Assembly: GCA_963931865.1 (NCBI GenBank)
Contig: OZ007505.1
Span: 12,123,101-12,187,100 of the forward strand
Direction: 5' to 3'
Source of the DNA: Axinella damicornis
Taxonomy: Eukaryota; Porifera; Demospongiae; Axinellida; Axinellidae
DNA length: 64,000 nucleotides
Within the stretch, counting starts at the first letter, position 1. The number at the start of each line of letters is the position of its first letter. The position numbers and the translations under genes were made by a program. This document shows positions 23,501-31,352 of this stretch, piece after piece. The notes beneath the pieces were generated by a model, which saw only the letters and a list, made by a program, of their open reading frames with translations, was not told the origin of the DNA and ran no database searches.

Positions 23501-26500
23501 TCAGTGGTCCAGTTTGAAGTTGGTTTGTAATTATGGGTTGTTAAAAGCATTTATTGGCAGTCCAGACTAGCAGGATATATAGGATATAGGTGGTTGGTGC
23601 TGTGTACGTACGACTGCGGCGGGTTTATGAACATGGATTGTTAGTGGTGAGTGAGTTAAGCTATACCTACGGAGTTATGCTATACCTGTGGAGCTTGGTC
23701 TTACCACCGTTGCACCTTGGTGTGGCTTTCCTCCACGATTGAACTTCCTGCGCTGCACTTTAATGGTGGTTGGTGGTGTCGCCTTGTTGCTGCCAGTATC
23801 TCGGGTTCTGCTGCAGCTGCTGCTAATTGGTAATATCGCTGGCGAAGCTGCTGTAGCTGCTTGGGGTCTAGCTGCTTCAGGGAGTGTGCTGCTGGCTCTG
23901 TTGCTTGGCTGTTGCGCTGCAATTGGATGCTTCTGTGCCGCAAATCTGTCGTAGGTGGCTTGATTCTTGCCTGCGAATACTACTGGTTGGAATAGCAAAT
24001 GCTAGTAGTTGCCCACTGTACTCTGCTAGAACAAGAGTGATATCGCCCTTGTCTTGAGCTTAAATAGCACAGATAAGGGGGTGGAGCTCTTTGCCCAGTG
24101 TAGTGACCACATCCTTTTTCCAAGGATGTTTGCACTTATCATTACATCACGCCATTCTAGCTGGTGCCATGCATGTTAACCTTAATTTTCTGGTGGAAAA
24201 GTCCATTACAATCACTGAAGCAAGCCATGGTACAACTGTTACTTATTCATACATTTTGTGGTAATTACTGCCATCCCAACTCTCTGCGCTGTAGGAGTGG
24301 CTCAATGGCCAACTTGGAAATTGCAATACAAGTGGCAAAAAAGGATTTAAAAGCAAAGAATAAGGTAGTTCTAATAGATGTACAATACATGCTCGTACTT
24401 ACGTACTCTAGCCTTTTTGCTATGTAGGTCATTCCGACTGCAGCTATTGATTGCTAGCAGTGTGCCTGCATGATGTTAGTAGCCTCGTTCCCAGTCCCAC
24501 GCCCAGCTTTTCGTTGCTTGCAGTACGGTTATGCGGGGAGGGCCTGGTACATTCAAGCGACGAAAAGCTGGGCGTGGGACTGGGAACGAGGCTATGATGT
24601 TATGCATGAGAATAAGGCTGATCATGCACTATGCACACTAACTTTCATTGTTAGGTACTGTTTGCATTCTGGGGAGCAGAGGAGCTTGATCTACTGGGAT
24701 CCGATCACTTTGTGATGAGCAAGGAGGAGGAGAGGAGTCAAATTGCCCTCAACCTCAACTTTGATATGCTTGTGAGATAGTTACAGTAGTGCCATAACTC
24801 TCCCGATCATACACCCCCCATTTTGTACACAAATTTGAATCTAAGTGGGGAGTGGGATTTTACTCAGAGAGTCAATACTTTTGACTATACACCCCACAAA
24901 CGCAATGTTGCAGCTAGATTGAAATCGTTTGATGTGGCTTTGCTGCATGTAGCTATCCGGAAGAGCAGCAACATTGTTAATTTAGCATGGGAATTTCCAA
25001 AGTACGTATGCTGTACTTCCTTCGCAAGAGTGCCCTGCAAGATAACTTGCATCGTCAGTTGTGACAGGAGATGAAGGGATGGGCAGTTCCATGTGTTTAC
25101 GTCTTCAGAGAAGGACGAAAACACCTTGACAAGTTGACAACTTGCGTATATTTGCTTTGCTAAAAGCATAAACTATAGAACTTCTACGTGGCTAGTTTTT
25201 GTCTAAGCCACCAATTGATTCACTGGGTAGATACTCATTATACTGAGTTGGTAGATACTCACCACATGATGGGGCATTCAAAATGAGTAGAATGCACCTT
25301 GGGGTAAGTTAGCTTCATTCCCAGGCCTTCTACACCTCCAGTTTCATACTGCAAGCAATCAAAACAGGAGGTGTAGAAGGCCTGGGAACGAGGCTAGGGT
25401 AGGTAGGGAGAGAGAGTTTACTCCAAAAGGGGTGTATGTATTAGTGAGAGACTACAGCATTATTTGAAGAAGCAGTGGAGTGGTACATACTAGCCTCGTT
25501 CTTACCATTTTCGGTTGCAAGTATGAAAGAAAGTGCAATCGAAAACGGCACAAGCCTGGCAACGAGGCTAGTACATAACACTGGGGCAATAATACGTAGA
25601 ATGATAATACATGAAATGTACGTATACTTTGTACAGGGATCTCCAAGCTTTGTGAGACAAGTCTACAATGGCTCAGATGTAAGTTATCTGTATCTAGATT
25701 ACTTCACCATAGCTAGAACAATTATATAGAGAAGCCTCTCCCCCTGGAAGCCTGGTTACTGAGCTGATTTGCTCTTAATCAACTATGTAAAATACACTTG
25801 TCTCTCTCCCTTATCACAGAGTCGGTAGACTCTGTATGTAGGGATACGACGTACACGCAATATATGCTAATACAAAAGAATCTCTCCAAATCTCAGAAAC
25901 GGTACACTTATAAGCCTTTATAACCACATACCGTTCATCTTCGAGTGTTTTCATGACCAACAAGACTCCTCGCGTCGCGAAAAACCGTCGCGAAAGTACC
26001 GCACCAGGTACTCGCAAAACGGGCAAATTGTTTTTCTTTCTTCTTCTTCTTTCTTCTTTCTTTCTTTCAGACGGGCTAGCTCAACGTCGCCTCAATCCCT
26101 CATGATGATTTTCGCACGAAACAGCAGCATTTTACACCGAGCAGTGCACCAGCCCATCGCTTTTTGGCAACCTCCAAGTCTTCACCTGGCGGCTACAGCT
26201 GCCCACTCAATAACTATGGCTTCATTTGTCACGCCATTTTCATGTTTGTACGCATGCGCACTTAAACGATCACTTAGCAACGATACGTAATTATTATTCA
26301 AGATCGCTGAATTAGAAGTGCCTGCGCCTTGCGCTGTTGTGTAAACCGTAACTAGACTGAGGTAAATTCTCTGTGCTATATATTATGTTACTAGACTGTG
26401 TTCTGTGAGAGGGGTGAATGCCTATCTAAAGACTCAACAATGTGTCACTACTACTATCTGGTATAGCTATTTTACCTACACTACTTTAGCTCAGGGAGCA

Positions 26501-29500
26501 CTGGCTTAGTATCCATCCAGAAAAGGGTTGGCTTTTGAGATGCTTGGGTCTGATTCTTCAGCCATTGCTGGCAGTGTAAATGCCAGAGTCCAGTATGCAT
26601 GCGCCTGCTGCTAAAAAAAATGACATAAACAAGTAATAAAAAACATTTAAAATGTAACAGGATGTAGGGATACCAGAACCGCAAAAAGTAAGGAAACAAG
26701 GTAGGGATGATCACACAAAACAGTGAAGTATACAATCCCCCTACATATCTTTTTTCATTATACACGTATTATGGAAAAAGATCTTTGTAGGGGGTTGTAT
26801 ACTTCACTGTTTTGTGTGATCATCCCTACCTTGTTTCCTTACTTTTTGCGGTTCTGGTATCCCTACATCCTGTTACATTTTAAATGTTTTTTATTACTTG
26901 TGATAAGTACGAATGTTGACATCATGTTGACATCACAAAAACCACACCCCATTGGTTGTTTCTTCCATAAATTGATCTATTTCATATCTGCATTTGTAGG
27001 ATGAAATATCATACTATTGCCTTTACTCAGGCCAATGAGTCAATTGCAGTCTCCAGTGGCAAGATTCAATCTCTATTTGAGCAGCATTTTGAGTGAGTGC
27101 TTACTGTATTGCACTGTGTTCTGGCCAACATGAATACTAGATATAGACGCATTTGTGTAGTGTGCATCTGCTTGTAGAGACCATTTCCGCTACTGCACCA
27201 TGATCTGCCACAAATGAAGCTCCGGAAGACCAGAAGACCCATAACTGAAGTTCTTTGAATGTTTTAGAAAGGTACGTGTATGCGCATACAAACCGAGTGC
27301 TCTGTGCAGGAAGCCTGCTGCTTGTTTCTCAGTAGAAGCCTTCCAATTCTCAGACGGAGCCTTCCAGTTTGTGGCGAATCTGCCGTGCAAATGCAAGTCA
27401 TCAAATAGTTCGTAAGGATGGTGTCATTTTTGAGATGCATACCTTAATCTAATTGTTTGGTAACCAATTGCAGGTCACAAAGTTTACCCTATGAGCTCAC
27501 AGGATTCAATGGGCGCTCAGATTATGGTCCACAGGATTCAATGGGCGCTCAGATTATGGTCCACAGGATTCAATGGGCGCTCAGATTATGGTCCTTTCAT
27601 TGTTGTGAACATTCCAAGTGAACGCATGCAATTATAGTCCGTTGTAATCCTTGTATTTCAGGTCAGAAAACCTTCCCTACCAGCCAAAAGAATTCAATGG
27701 TCGCTCAGACTATGGTCCCTTCATAGCTGTGAACATACCAGGTGTGTGGAAAATGCACTAAAATGGAGGTCACTTTCAAGTCTGTGACTTCCTTATCACC
27801 AAATGACGTCATGAGACTTTCAGCTTCATGATGTCACATTCCGCAATGTCCATGGGATTGTATTCTGCGTGAGCAGAAAGGGTGGGGCAAGGAGAGGTGG
27901 GTGGGTGCCCCCAGAGGGTGCAACAGCATGGCATGTCTGGGCTCTGCAGTAGTAAGGTCTTGATTGGCACTGGGAGTGCCATTCCATCGTTTTTGTCAGA
28001 AATGAACTTAGAAACAAACCGTCTTCCCTTGTAGGGCAGTGTTCATGGTGCGTTTTTCAGCTACGACAGGTTAACATTTCCCGGGAGACATTGATTGCAC
28101 AATGAAACTGGGATTAAAGCCCCACAGAAACTATATATCCGTGCGCAAAGTGCAAGGGTGTCTATAATTTGTTTCCAAGGGATCTACGTATATCCCGTAG
28201 ACCCTGAGGGTTTCATGGTATATAACCGGCAGCCAATCAAATCTCTGTCTGTATTAGCTACCGAAACAGCTGCAACTGTTCAGTCAGAACTATTCCGTGC
28301 ACAGACATGAGTCTGCTGTATAGCAGCCGGTCTCACCATCCGCTACCTGACATCTCTACTCACTTGTATCTCTGAAGCGGAACCAGACTCTGCCAAATAT
28401 AGAACCAGAGTGACTCACTTTTGCAGTTGTTTTTTGTCAGATGCAAGTCCAGCTCCACCTTCACTCTACATGTACGCATATGGCTGTAGCACGCGAGACA
28501 CTTATGCACCATACAGAGAACTGTGCACAGTCTATCATGCTAAAATACTGTTTGGCATTATAGAACGTTACAGGTATAATAAGTGATATCACAGCGGTAA
28601 TAAGTGTTTTAAAACCGACCGATCAGATTGCATTGTTTCATTTGGAAGAATAGCATAAGCAACTATAGAGATAAGTACCCTAAGGAGATTGATGCAGCCA
28701 CAAACTGCCAGCCCATCCCAGGGGTGGTAGGACAAAGTCCATCCAGGTGGTATTCCATAGGTATAGTGCACAATAATACACAGGGTTCAATCGCTGTATT
28801 GACTTCTTCTGACCTGATGTTAAACACTTGAGTGCATGCAGTTGACAAGGCTGTGTCGCAGGCTTAAATTTACATGTAGGATACTCTTGGATGCATTGCT
28901 ACCAGGCAGAATAGCCATATGCTGTCTCCGTGCAAGTGACACCCCCTAGATATTACAAACCTGAAAGACTCGGTTAAAGGATTCACTTAGCTACCTAAGC
29001 AGTGAGCAAGTTCATGAGGTTCTTTTCTCGAGGAGTAGTTAGTTTATTTGACGTTTGAATATCATGTGACCTCCAGCCATTCAGACTGTGATGGCTATAG
29101 GTATTTTCTTTCCACAGCTGGAGGGCTGGCTACTGGTGCTGATGAGGTCAAAAGTGCAGAGCAGCGTATGGTGTTTGGTGGACTTGCCAATGCTATCCTG
29201 GATCCCTGCTATCATCGTGTGCGTAGTCTGATAAAGCATACCTTATAGCCCATAAAAGTACCATGTTTATGGGATGCTGGGCCTAGCTGGTTCTAATGTG
29301 TGTTGTGTGCATACCGTAGTTGCTCGTTATTGAGTGCATCCAGCATGATGCGCTTAATTTCAAATGATGTTCCTTAAATAGGAAGTGTGCTTCATTTGGC
29401 ATTATGACTTTTCCAAACTGTAGGATTGAAAAAGTGCTTAATAACAAGTAACTTAGGACAGAGACTAGCCTAGCTGCACCTATACTAGCTAACTAATATA

Positions 29501-30274
29501 TGCGTACCAATTTGTATAGCTACATTAGTCACTACTGTTTCAACTGGATCTCACTGGTCAGCAGGGTTCTTGGTAGCTAGCTTCTACCAAAGGGCACTGT
29601 GGTCTTTCACAAGGTTTCTGAACAGTATGAATCTCATTATGTAACCCTCAAATTCCTGGTGAGAACACTACTGGTCAGTTCTCTGGACTTTGAGACTAAT
29701 GGGTTAGGGCTCTGAACAACTCAGACCTTGGCAACGTTACAACAATTATTATGCTCCAACAGCTCTTTATTATGCCAGCATACGTATGCTCTTATGCTTC
29801 CACTGTACTATTATATATGCTCGAGCATAATTCGTCAAGGACTAGCATGTATGCATGCAAGCAGGTTGCTTCCAGCTTTGATTTGTGGAATTCAGACTTT
29901 GTTGAGAGCTAGCTTGACTGTCTATGTGTACTTCAGGTACAGGCTTAGTGACATTGGCAGCTTAGTTCAGAGTGTGCCTAATAGACCGCATGTGCTCATG
30001 AATGACATTATCAACGAGCATAAATGTGAGCATAATAAACAATTATTAGAGCATAATTAGAGCAGTTTAAGAGTATTGGAGCGTAGCATAATTGGACAGT
30101 TTTTGAGCATAATTCGCCAAGGCCTAATACGTGCACATATTATAGCCATTTCACTCACCAACTATAGTTTTAGTTCTGCTCTTTTCCTGTTGAATACAGG
30201 CTTGTGACACTGTTGACAACATAGACTGTACAGCGTATGAACAGATGGCTCAAGCTGCAGCAAGTGTCCTAGAT
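11565..30274 (+). CDS. M28-family aminopeptidase, membrane-anchored, split gene (incomplete model)
   Basis: Exons read in phase on the + strand: 11565-11585, 11697-11722, 12644-12836, 14508-14545, 15175-15209, 18382-18468, 18624-18699, 24295-24364, 24655-24771, 25637-25678, 27031-27092, 27474-27617 or 27662-27741, 29118-29218, 30200-30274. The product is a type II membrane protein with an extracellular M28 zinc aminopeptidase domain; family members trim N-terminal residues of peptides using two zinc ions. Family signatures are SGSMANLEIA, FAFWGAEELDLLGS, LNFDML, NGRSDYGPF, AGGLATGADE and ACDTVDNID. Missing: one short exon after 15209, the PA-like segment and the HLD zinc-ligand segment (between 18699 and 24295), and the C-terminal exon. 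The gene may therefore be broken, or the exons may be unrecognised. Confidence 0.88.
11697..11722 (+). CDS. Peptidase exon 2
   Basis: A 26-base exon between ccttctgtag and gtatgt encodes ETDPLILV plus two bases. Its phase (2) matches the next exon exactly, which is the main support for a piece this small. Confidence 0.55.
12188..12380. mobile_element. Long foldback (ggggaaccagcctc)
   Basis: Two arms of ~85 bases face each other around a gaaaaaa loop near 12283-12289: aagggattt...actctcga...ggggaaccagcctcattccc and its near-perfect complement. It lies in the second intron of the peptidase gene. No target duplication is obvious. Confidence 0.8.
12644..12836 (+). CDS. Peptidase exon 3: membrane anchor
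   Basis: Between tttcacccctcag and gtccgt. It encodes a basic stretch (VQRRKW), a transmembrane helix rich in I/V/L/G (CFIILTMIMIAVLAVVLGVG), then an extracellular start (STLYKDIKIDNLMAHLQ). The basic-then-hydrophobic order near the N-terminus predicts a type II signal anchor, and NLMAHLQ is the usual opening of the M28 domain. Confidence 0.85.
12945..13142. repeat. Tandem ~27-base repeats
   Basis: Six or so imperfect copies of gcctgattggcatgctgcgt tgttgaa-type units are arranged in tandem, with two interspersed 'gaaagttgtttgca' variants. The unit length is a multiple of three, so the array gives open frames on both strands that I treat as artefacts. Confidence 0.8.
13272..13401. mobile_element. 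TAGCCTCG MITE with perfect 9-bp target duplication
   Basis: Ends TAGCCTCGTTCCCCGTTC / ...GGTACGAGGCTA bound 130 bases. Direct repeats gtcttattg flank both sides (13263-13271 and 13402-13410), an exact 9-base duplication. It is inserted into the left arm of the older foldback element. Confidence 0.92.
13566..13585. mobile_element. 20-bp 'TIR-only' insertion with 7-bp duplication
   Basis: CAGGAGCTTATGAGCTCCTG is exactly the fused termini of the ~0.42-kb element found at 18855 and 63426. It is flanked by tctacaa on both sides (13559-13565, 13586-13592). Related sequence at ~45050 lacks the insertion. It is either a minimal derivative or an internal-deletion product. Confidence 0.85.
13871..14335. 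mobile_element. Second, partial copy of the foldback family
   Basis: It repeats the words of the preceding element in diverged form: cagtgtaggaaagcttt, tttaatatgcttcgatgagaa, gacctttgacgtctactgac, and a terminal gagtccagtagtccagtcca near 14280. The frame and arms are partly deleted. Confidence 0.6.
14508..14545 (+). CDS. Peptidase exon 4
   Basis: After tctctctgtag, 38 bases encode ALQDSVAEDFNM plus two bases, directly continuing NLMAHLQ as in other M28 proteins. The donor is gtaaaa. Confidence 0.7.
15175..15209 (+). CDS. Peptidase exon 5
   Basis: After tttttcccttcag, 35 bases complete a codon and encode RAVQYGYNASA, matching the GYNASADYV segment of M28 enzymes. The donor is gtacgt, phase 1. 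The following exon (expected to encode something like DYV...) was not identified in 15.2-18.4 kb. Confidence 0.7.
15311..15657. mobile_element. Diverged TAGCCTCGTTCCCAGG MITE
   Basis: The left end is TAGCCTCGTTCCCAGGCC at 15311 and the right end is GCTTGGGAATAAGGCTA at 15657. The flanks gcaatattg and gcaatgttg differ by one base, offset by two, so the duplication is only approximate. Interior words (ttggttgcagaatgcaag / gcatactgcaagtaatcga) match other family members. Confidence 0.6.
15658..18381. other. Long peptidase intron with repeats; missing exon expected here
   Basis: It holds half MITE ends at ~15804 and ~16641 and a 'cactgccatgccac' mini-repeat at 15850-15940. Interstitial telomere repeats lie at ~17517. 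The 86-codon open frame at 17847-18107 has no peptidase similarity. One short exon (phase 1 to phase 0) should lie between 15209 and 18382, but I could not find it. Confidence 0.4.
17517..17544. repeat. Interstitial (TTAGGG) tract
   Basis: Four consecutive tagggt units read as the animal telomere motif TTAGGG on the + strand, inside an intron. Too short to be a functional telomere. Confidence 0.85.
18382..18468 (+). CDS. Peptidase exon 7 (pre-PA region)
   Basis: Between ttgtttgcag and gtaagc, 87 bases in phase 0 encode VPIYEDYGNSSFSISLQ... This fits the variable segment just before the YSG motif of M28 proteins. Confidence 0.7.
18543..18575. repeat. Minimal TAGCCTCGAAC palindrome
   Basis: TAGCCTCGAAC, an 11-base loop, then GTTCGAGGCTA: only the outer termini of the TAGCCTCG MITE family remain. 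Flanking gttcttc words are shared on both sides but offset by three bases. Confidence 0.6.
18624..18699 (+). CDS. Peptidase exon 8
   Basis: Between gtttggatttcag and gtgagt, 76 bases encode GSQFAVMCYSGSSNGPISRE, resembling the 'F..L.YSGSG' strand that leads into the PA domain. It ends in phase 1. The next recognisable exon is 5.6 kb away and starts in phase 2, so at least one exon is absent between them. Confidence 0.7.
18855..19278. mobile_element. CAGGAGCTTATGAG MITE, 424 bp, 7-bp duplication
   Basis: Termini CAGGAGCTTATGAG / CTCATAAGCTCCTG, extended inward by gcgaagccgcgaaggagc. The 7-base direct repeat tgtatac flanks both sides (18848-18854, 19279-19285). It is ~90% identical by eye to the element at 63426-63836. 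It has no coding capacity that I trust. Confidence 0.92.
19279..21500. other. Repeat-rich interval inside the peptidase locus
   Basis: A block at 19560-19712 recurs at 29600-29690 (cagtatgaatctcattatgt) and its end recurs at 21244-21313 (ccacaccccNtcg...gacggtctggtga). A 191-codon minus-strand frame (20171-20746) and a 62-codon + frame (20787-20975) are open but unrecognised. They may be decayed retroelement parts. Confidence 0.4.
20171..20746 (-). CDS. Unrecognised open frame, possibly retroelement
   Basis: 191 codons without a stop, starting MQTLKVVNMGTAISETKLMD, rich in Leu, Thr and Pro. No domain or motif is recognised. It lies downstream, on the same strand, of the gag-like ORFs, so it could be a remnant of the same element. 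The length alone is suggestive but not decisive. Confidence 0.22.
   Translation of the reverse strand: MQTLKVVNMGTAISETKLMDKWAASERTQVSAILCIKLLPLLENALKLNFKALYETENLDPLQGPTHTLTPSSIHTQNRPQNYRWIYHLLSSLAGYSPKLTATLRNRGLATLGFQKKFHAHQLKPTQAKASFQKVNLPPAKIGMLFHVHLSVTEFWPHIYSLSPAQSSYQTSQIRPNTKMGGACNAERSTL
21605..21951 (-). pseudogene. Zinc-knuckle segment of the gag-like protein
   Basis: It encodes PCTHCGSTTHYSET (C-x2-C-x4-H start of a knuckle), then in a shifted frame a CCCH-type finger (CRDFNYGKCTRASCAYPHE) running into a CCHC-like knuckle (CQRCRGSHPVRSC). A CCCH finger joined to a knuckle is characteristic of certain invertebrate retroelement gags. The frame change lies near 21860. Confidence 0.55.
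21955..22330 (+). mobile_element. Inserted fragment with 69-bp (23-residue) repeats, Helitron-associated type
   Basis: Three-plus tandem 69-base units on the + strand encode AAQQERLKAETDEQRDARL-like repeats (ERLAA-TDE-RDARL). Such repeats accompany Helitron/PIF1 helicase polyproteins in invertebrates. The block interrupts the minus-strand gag coding sequence, so it was inserted later. A stop (TAG) falls in the third unit. Confidence 0.5.
22340..23400 (-). pseudogene. gag-like ORF: SAP motif plus capsid-type region
   Basis: Two overlapping frames (22932-23189 and 22631-23002) carry the SAP/coiled segment and the capsid-type segment, joined by one frameshift near 22960. Conserved-looking words are AEVEARLTSEIRELLADKL, YVEFNTLLRENMFPVTGTA and NFDRTFGYHTLATETKTLRW. 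Gag would coat the element's RNA; the SAP motif suggests nucleic-acid binding. Several stops occur after 22640. Confidence 0.5.
24295..24364 (+). CDS. Peptidase exon 9: helix after second zinc ligand
   Basis: After gcgctgtag, 70 bases encode SGSMANLEIAIQVAKKDLK, the helix following the 'ND(N)G' zinc ligand in M28 peptidases. The ligand itself would lie at the end of the preceding, missing exon. Confidence 0.85.
24480..24594. mobile_element. TAGCCTCGTTCCCAG MITE, 115 bp
   Basis: Ends TAGCCTCGTTCCCAGTCCCA / TGGGACTGGGAACGAGGCTA. The flanks tgatgttag and tgatgttat are a 9-base duplication with one mismatch. It sits in the intron between peptidase exons 9 and 10. Confidence 0.88.
24655..24771 (+). 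CDS. Peptidase exon 10: catalytic Glu and zinc ligands
   Basis: 117 bases, phase 0 at both ends, encode VLFAFWGAEELDLLGS and then ALNLNFDML. The adjacent Glu pair in GAEEL supplies the general base and a zinc ligand, and the Asp in NFDM is another zinc ligand. All are intact. Confidence 0.92.
25310..25396. mobile_element. TAGCCTCG-family MITE, 87 bp
   Basis: TAGCTTCATTCCCAGGCCTTC and its inverted partner GAAGGCCTGGGAACGAGGCTA surround a core with catactgcaagcaatcaaaa. The flanks gggtaagt / gggtaggt are similar but offset by one base. Intronic. Confidence 0.75.
25491..25570. mobile_element. TAGCCTCG-family MITE, 80 bp
   Basis: TAGCCTCGTTCTTACCATTT and inverted GGCAACGAGGCTA, with core ttgcaagtatgaaag. 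The flanks gtacatac / gtacataa are near-identical. It lies ~65 bases upstream of peptidase exon 11. Confidence 0.78.
25637..25678 (+). CDS. Peptidase exon 11
   Basis: After ctttgtacag, 42 bases encode GSPSFVRQVYNGSD, the standard continuation (GSPNYVRFVYDGD type). The donor is gtaagt. Confidence 0.88.
25814..26900. mobile_element. Composite element, copy 4 of 4
   Basis: This copy is closest to copy 1, with the same stem-loop start and a terminal foldback at 26631-26900. It is inserted in the intron between peptidase exons 11 and 12, 18 kb away from the other three copies. Confidence 0.88.
27031..27092 (+). CDS. Peptidase exon 12
   Basis: The acceptor is at ctttactcag (the earlier ag at 27000 would run into a TGA). 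62 bases encode ANESIAVSSGKIQSLFEQHF and end in phase 2, matching both versions of the next exon. Confidence 0.8.
27474..27617 (+). pseudogene. Duplicated peptidase exon 13a, frame-broken by a 32-bp triplication
   Basis: This is a second version of the exon that follows 200 bases later. It keeps an acceptor (caattgcag) and a donor (attccaa|gtgaac) and encodes SQSLPYELTGFNGRSDYGP. The 32-base segment acaggattcaatgggcgctc... (27499-27530) is then repeated perfectly twice more, to 27594. The 64 extra bases (one more than a multiple of three) shift the frame. Without them the exon would be exactly 80 bases, the same as exon 13b. Splicing it in would therefore truncate the enzyme. Confidence 0.85.
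27662..27741 (+). CDS. Peptidase exon 13b (active-site GRSDYGPF)
   Basis: 80 bases between ttgtatttcag and gtgtgtgg encode SENLPYQPKEFNGRSDYGPF and on to VNIPG. This is the intact counterpart of 13a and fits exons 12 and 14 in phase. GRSDYGPF is a hallmark of this M28 branch near the last metal ligand. Confidence 0.9.
27742..29117. other. Peptidase intron 13
   Basis: No further exon is recognised. It contains a diverged repeat near 27850-27930 (gggtggggcaaggagaggtgggtggg) shared with the window start. Confidence 0.4.
29118..29218 (+). CDS. Peptidase exon 14
   Basis: After ctttccacag, 101 bases complete the split codon and encode AGGLATGADEVKSAEQ and later NAILDPCYHR, the typical AGGL-TGAE...DPCYH block. 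The donor is gtgcgt. Confidence 0.9.
30200..30274 (+). CDS. Peptidase exon 15
   Basis: 75 bases in phase 0 encode ACDTVDNIDCTAYEQMAQAA and then SVLD, the conserved C-DT-DN helix near the C-terminus. The Cys here probably pairs with the Cys of DPCYH. The donor is gtgagt; the final exon was not found. Confidence 0.9.
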
Positions 30275-30411
30275 GTGAGTTAATATGACCGCTATGTATA
30301 ATTAGCCTCATACCTTTAGTACGGCATGTAGGCATGGAATCTGGGTCATTCCCACTTTGTCAATTCCACATCGTCAAATTTCACTTTGTCAACTCCCACT
30401 TTAGTGAGAAA

Positions 30412-30544
30412 TAGTCTCGGCCCCAGCCCCAAACCAACCCCAGTGCGGATCGCTACCAGTATTACATGCGTGGATACTAGATCCCCGCGCATGATACTAG
30501 ATGCGATCTGTGCTGGAGTGGGTTTGGGTCTGGGACCGAGACTA
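30412..30544. mobile_element. TAGTCTCGG MITE with perfect 9-bp duplication
   Basis: Ends TAGTCTCGGCCCCAG / CTGGGACCGAGACTA (imperfect inside) bound 133 bases, and agtgagaaa flanks both sides (30403-30411, 30545-30553). The termini resemble the TAGCCTCG family and the duplication length is the same. It is nested in an older cactttgtcaa/ttgacaaagtg foldback (about 30350-30600). Confidence 0.85.
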
Positions 30545-30739
30545 AGTGAGAAATTGACAAAGTGGGAGTTGACAAAGTGAGAAGTTTACAAAGCGGGAAT
30601 CTATACTAAGTAGCTATTGGGTAGCAAGTGTGCATATAGTATGACAAATGTGCATGCATGGGTTGTGAGACTCAGTGCTCAATTAATAGGCATGCATGCA
30701 CATTAACTGAAGCTCAAGGAGGACCCCCAGGAAATGGGT

Positions 30740-31095
30740 GAGCAATTTCATCGACCATTGAGGCCAGGGAAGTAGGAGATCTCAATCTACTACTCTGAGC
30801 TCGAGCAACGAAGACCAGTGCACTCCCTCGGTTGGAAAATCTTCTCAGTTACGTTGAAAACACCTGGCTAGATGGTGGGCAGTTTTCGAGTGTCTTTGAG
30901 CTTGATGGGAGCAGAATAAAACAATCACTTGGAGGGATGGCACAGAAAGTTTAATTCAACCATTAGTCCGCAATCTCCCAACATCTACCGGCTGGTGGAT
31001 GCCAGCAAGCACTCACAGCAGTCTACGTAGCTTGAAGCACCCAGATGAAAGCATAGCTGTCAATGAATGCCTAAAAGCATACATAAATTAATGGA
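30740..31095 (+). pseudogene. MULE-type transposase C-terminal remnant
   Basis: The + strand carries, across frameshifts and stops, LLSYVENTWLDGGQF (~30850), then NNHLEGWHRKFNS (~30922-30960) and SPNIYRLVDASKHSQQS (~30968-31020). The order YFE-TW..., N-VEGWH-FN, HPN-W-FI-AL is typical of the C-terminal part of MULE transposases that often carry FLYWCH zinc fingers. It is clearly dead. MULE elements make 9-base target duplications, the size seen at the TAGCCTCG MITEs here. Confidence 0.55.
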
Positions 31096-31168
31096 GAAAA
31101 GTCTCACAACCCATGTTGTTATACTATGTACACTCACTTGTCAATTTCTCGCTTTGTCAATTGGTCAA

Positions 31169-31352
31169 TGTTGCGGTGTCGTTACCACCACCAAAGGGTA
31201 GCTACTACAGAAACTATCACTAGCTATAGCAGTTACTGACTGAATGAATGATTGATGTATTGAAAAGTGCACGGTATAATAAACGGAACAAAACGGAAAA
31301 CTGAGCCCACATGGCGGACAAATTACAATACCGGAAATGGAACTATACCACA
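31169..31352 (-). repeat. Putative LTR of a Ty3-type element
   Basis: On the minus strand it begins TGTGGTATAG directly after a purine tract (aaggagggaggaa, polypurine primer) and ends ACACCGCAACA, giving the canonical TG...CA ends. It lies immediately downstream of the Ty3 integrase tail. The opposite LTR is not present, so the ends were not confirmed by comparison. Confidence 0.6.

Larger units (their letters stand above)
21500..23998 (-). mobile_element. Decayed retroelement with SAP-motif gag and zinc knuckles
   Basis: Reading the minus strand from high to low coordinates. A start MPPKRRR lies at ~23398. A SAP-like DNA-binding motif follows (LQQRHLVTTGNKSALAARL, ~23215-23290), then a Glu/Ala coiled segment. 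A capsid-type block (LPPITSKLQHKIIRGEYVEF, ~22850) is followed by TLRWDHKHAD (~22480). Next come zinc knuckles (21605-21900), and then a weak pol-like start (PLRPLKFERELADHP, ~21560). Frame breaks and an inserted fragment (21955-22330) show it is dead. Gag of this architecture is seen with LTR- and DIRS-like retroelements; I cannot choose between them. The part at 23675-23998 is assigned by position only. Confidence 0.6.

Noticed and set aside
27001..27030. Peptidase exon 12 starting at the earlier ag (27000)
   Set aside because: That start puts a TGA in frame after about 13 codons; the acceptor at 27030 gives the correct phase and family match.
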